Shown piece by piece: positions 6,557-7,059 of a stretch of 7,059 nt of DNA. Within the stretch, counting starts at the first letter, position 1. The number at the start of each line of letters is the position of its first letter. The notes under the pieces were generated by a model. The model was not told where the DNA came from and searched no databases. It saw nothing but the letters and a program-made list of their open reading frames with translations. Source of the DNA: Nitrospirota bacterium (GTDB lineage Bacteria > Nitrospirota > Thermodesulfovibrionia > Thermodesulfovibrionales > JdFR-86); the NCBI GenBank assembly GCA_030667205.1, contig DAOUWH010000075.1, forward strand, positions 1-7,059. Direction: 5' to 3'. The position numbers and the translations under genes are program-made.

Positions 6557-7059
6557 ATGGCGAAGGCAAAATTCGAAAGGACGAAGCCGCACGTAAACGT
6601 AGGGACCATCGGGCATGTGGACCACGGCAAGACCACGCTTACGGCTGCCATCACGAAGGTCATGCAGTTCAAGGGGCAGGCCGACTTCAGGTCGTTCGAT
6701 TCGATAGACAACGCCCCTGAGGAAAAGGCCAGGGGCATAACCATAGCCACGGCGCACGTGGAGTACGAGACGGACAACCGGCACTACGCGCACGTGGACT
6801 GTCCGGGGCACGCCGACTATGTTAAAAACATGATAACCGGGGCGGCCCAGATGGACGGGGCGATACTGGTTGTCAGTGCCGCCGACGGCCCGATGCCGCA
6901 GACGCGTGAGCACATACTTCTGGCCAGGCAGGTCAACGTGCCCAGCATAGTGGTATACATGAACAAGACCGACATGGTGGACGACCCTGAGCTGCTGGAC
7001 CTGGTGGAGCTTGAGGTCAGGGAGCTTTTAAGCAAGTATCAGTTCCCCGGCGACGACAT
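6557..7059 (+). CDS. tuf: Translation elongation factor Tu, N-terminal part (3' truncated)
   Basis: EF-Tu carries aminoacyl-tRNA to the ribosomal A site as a GTP complex. The first 167 codons are present before the window ends, out of roughly 395-400 usual for the family. G1 GHVDHGKT (19-26), switch I ARGITIATAHVEY with Thr62, G3 DCPGH (81-85) with catalytic His85, and G4 NKTD (136-139) are all intact; E. coli has NKCD at the last. The G5 SALK motif and domains II and III lie beyond the edge. The start follows fusA by 12 nt with a strong RBS and no separate promoter. Of nine Ile codons seven are ATA, and of seven Arg codons five are AGG, which is striking for such a highly expressed protein. 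Confidence 0.98.
   Translation, partial: MAKAKFERTKPHVNVGTIGHVDHGKTTLTAAITKVMQFKGQADFRSFDSIDNAPEEKARGITIATAHVEYETDNRHYAHVDCPGHADYVKNMITGAAQMDGAILVVSAADGPMPQTREHILLARQVNVPSIVVYMNKTDMVDDPELLDLVELEVRELLSKYQFPGDD

Noticed and set aside
1..7059. tRNA/rRNA genes, CRISPR arrays, insertion sequences or attachment sites
   Set aside because: Coding genes with intact motifs fill nearly all of the window, and the one spacer of 249 nt shows no such structure.

Overview
The window is GC-rich, gene-dense and entirely plus-strand. It carries two ordinary bacterial housekeeping blocks separated by one regulatory spacer. The protein families are clearly bacterial. GC-rich DNA, heavy use of ATA (Ile) and AGG (Arg) codons even in translation genes, and a DnaJ-HspR-ClpB cluster would suit a Desulfobacterota/Nitrospirota-type lineage, but that assignment is an inference and not firm.

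Block 1 (2-3357) is a heat-shock cluster. It holds the 3' end of a DnaJ-family co-chaperone gene, a complete MerR-family repressor of the HspR type, and a complete ClpB disaggregase. The genes are 18 and 2 nt apart, so they are probably one transcript in which a repressor is made together with the chaperones it is expected to control. The DnaJ partner can deliver substrates to DnaK and ClpB. No HspR (HAIR) operator is visible, so it presumably lies upstream of the window.

The spacer (3358-3606, 249 nt) starts with a strong intrinsic terminator. It then has an 11-bp inverted repeat, a helically phased direct repeat, and a good sigma-70-type promoter (TTGACA-17-TAAAGT with an extended -10 TGn) whose spacer contains a small dyad. 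A leader of about 57 nt follows. This is the only part of the window with structure not explained by known genes.

Block 2 (3607-7059) is the str operon: rpsL (S12), rpsG (S7), fusA (EF-G) and the first 167 codons of tuf (EF-Tu). The spacers are 1, 18 and 12 nt. These genes supply the 30S decoding centre and head proteins plus the two main elongation GTPases. All visible catalytic and signature motifs are intact, and I see no frameshifts, mobile elements, RNA genes or CRISPR arrays.

I found no convincing new biological system. The points worth a second look are the layered repeats around the rpsL promoter, the nearly absent rpsL-rpsG spacer (no room for an E. coli-type S7 control site), the strong AUA/AGG bias inside tuf, a small insertion in the second ATPase domain of ClpB, and the placement of a stress regulon directly upstream of the str operon.
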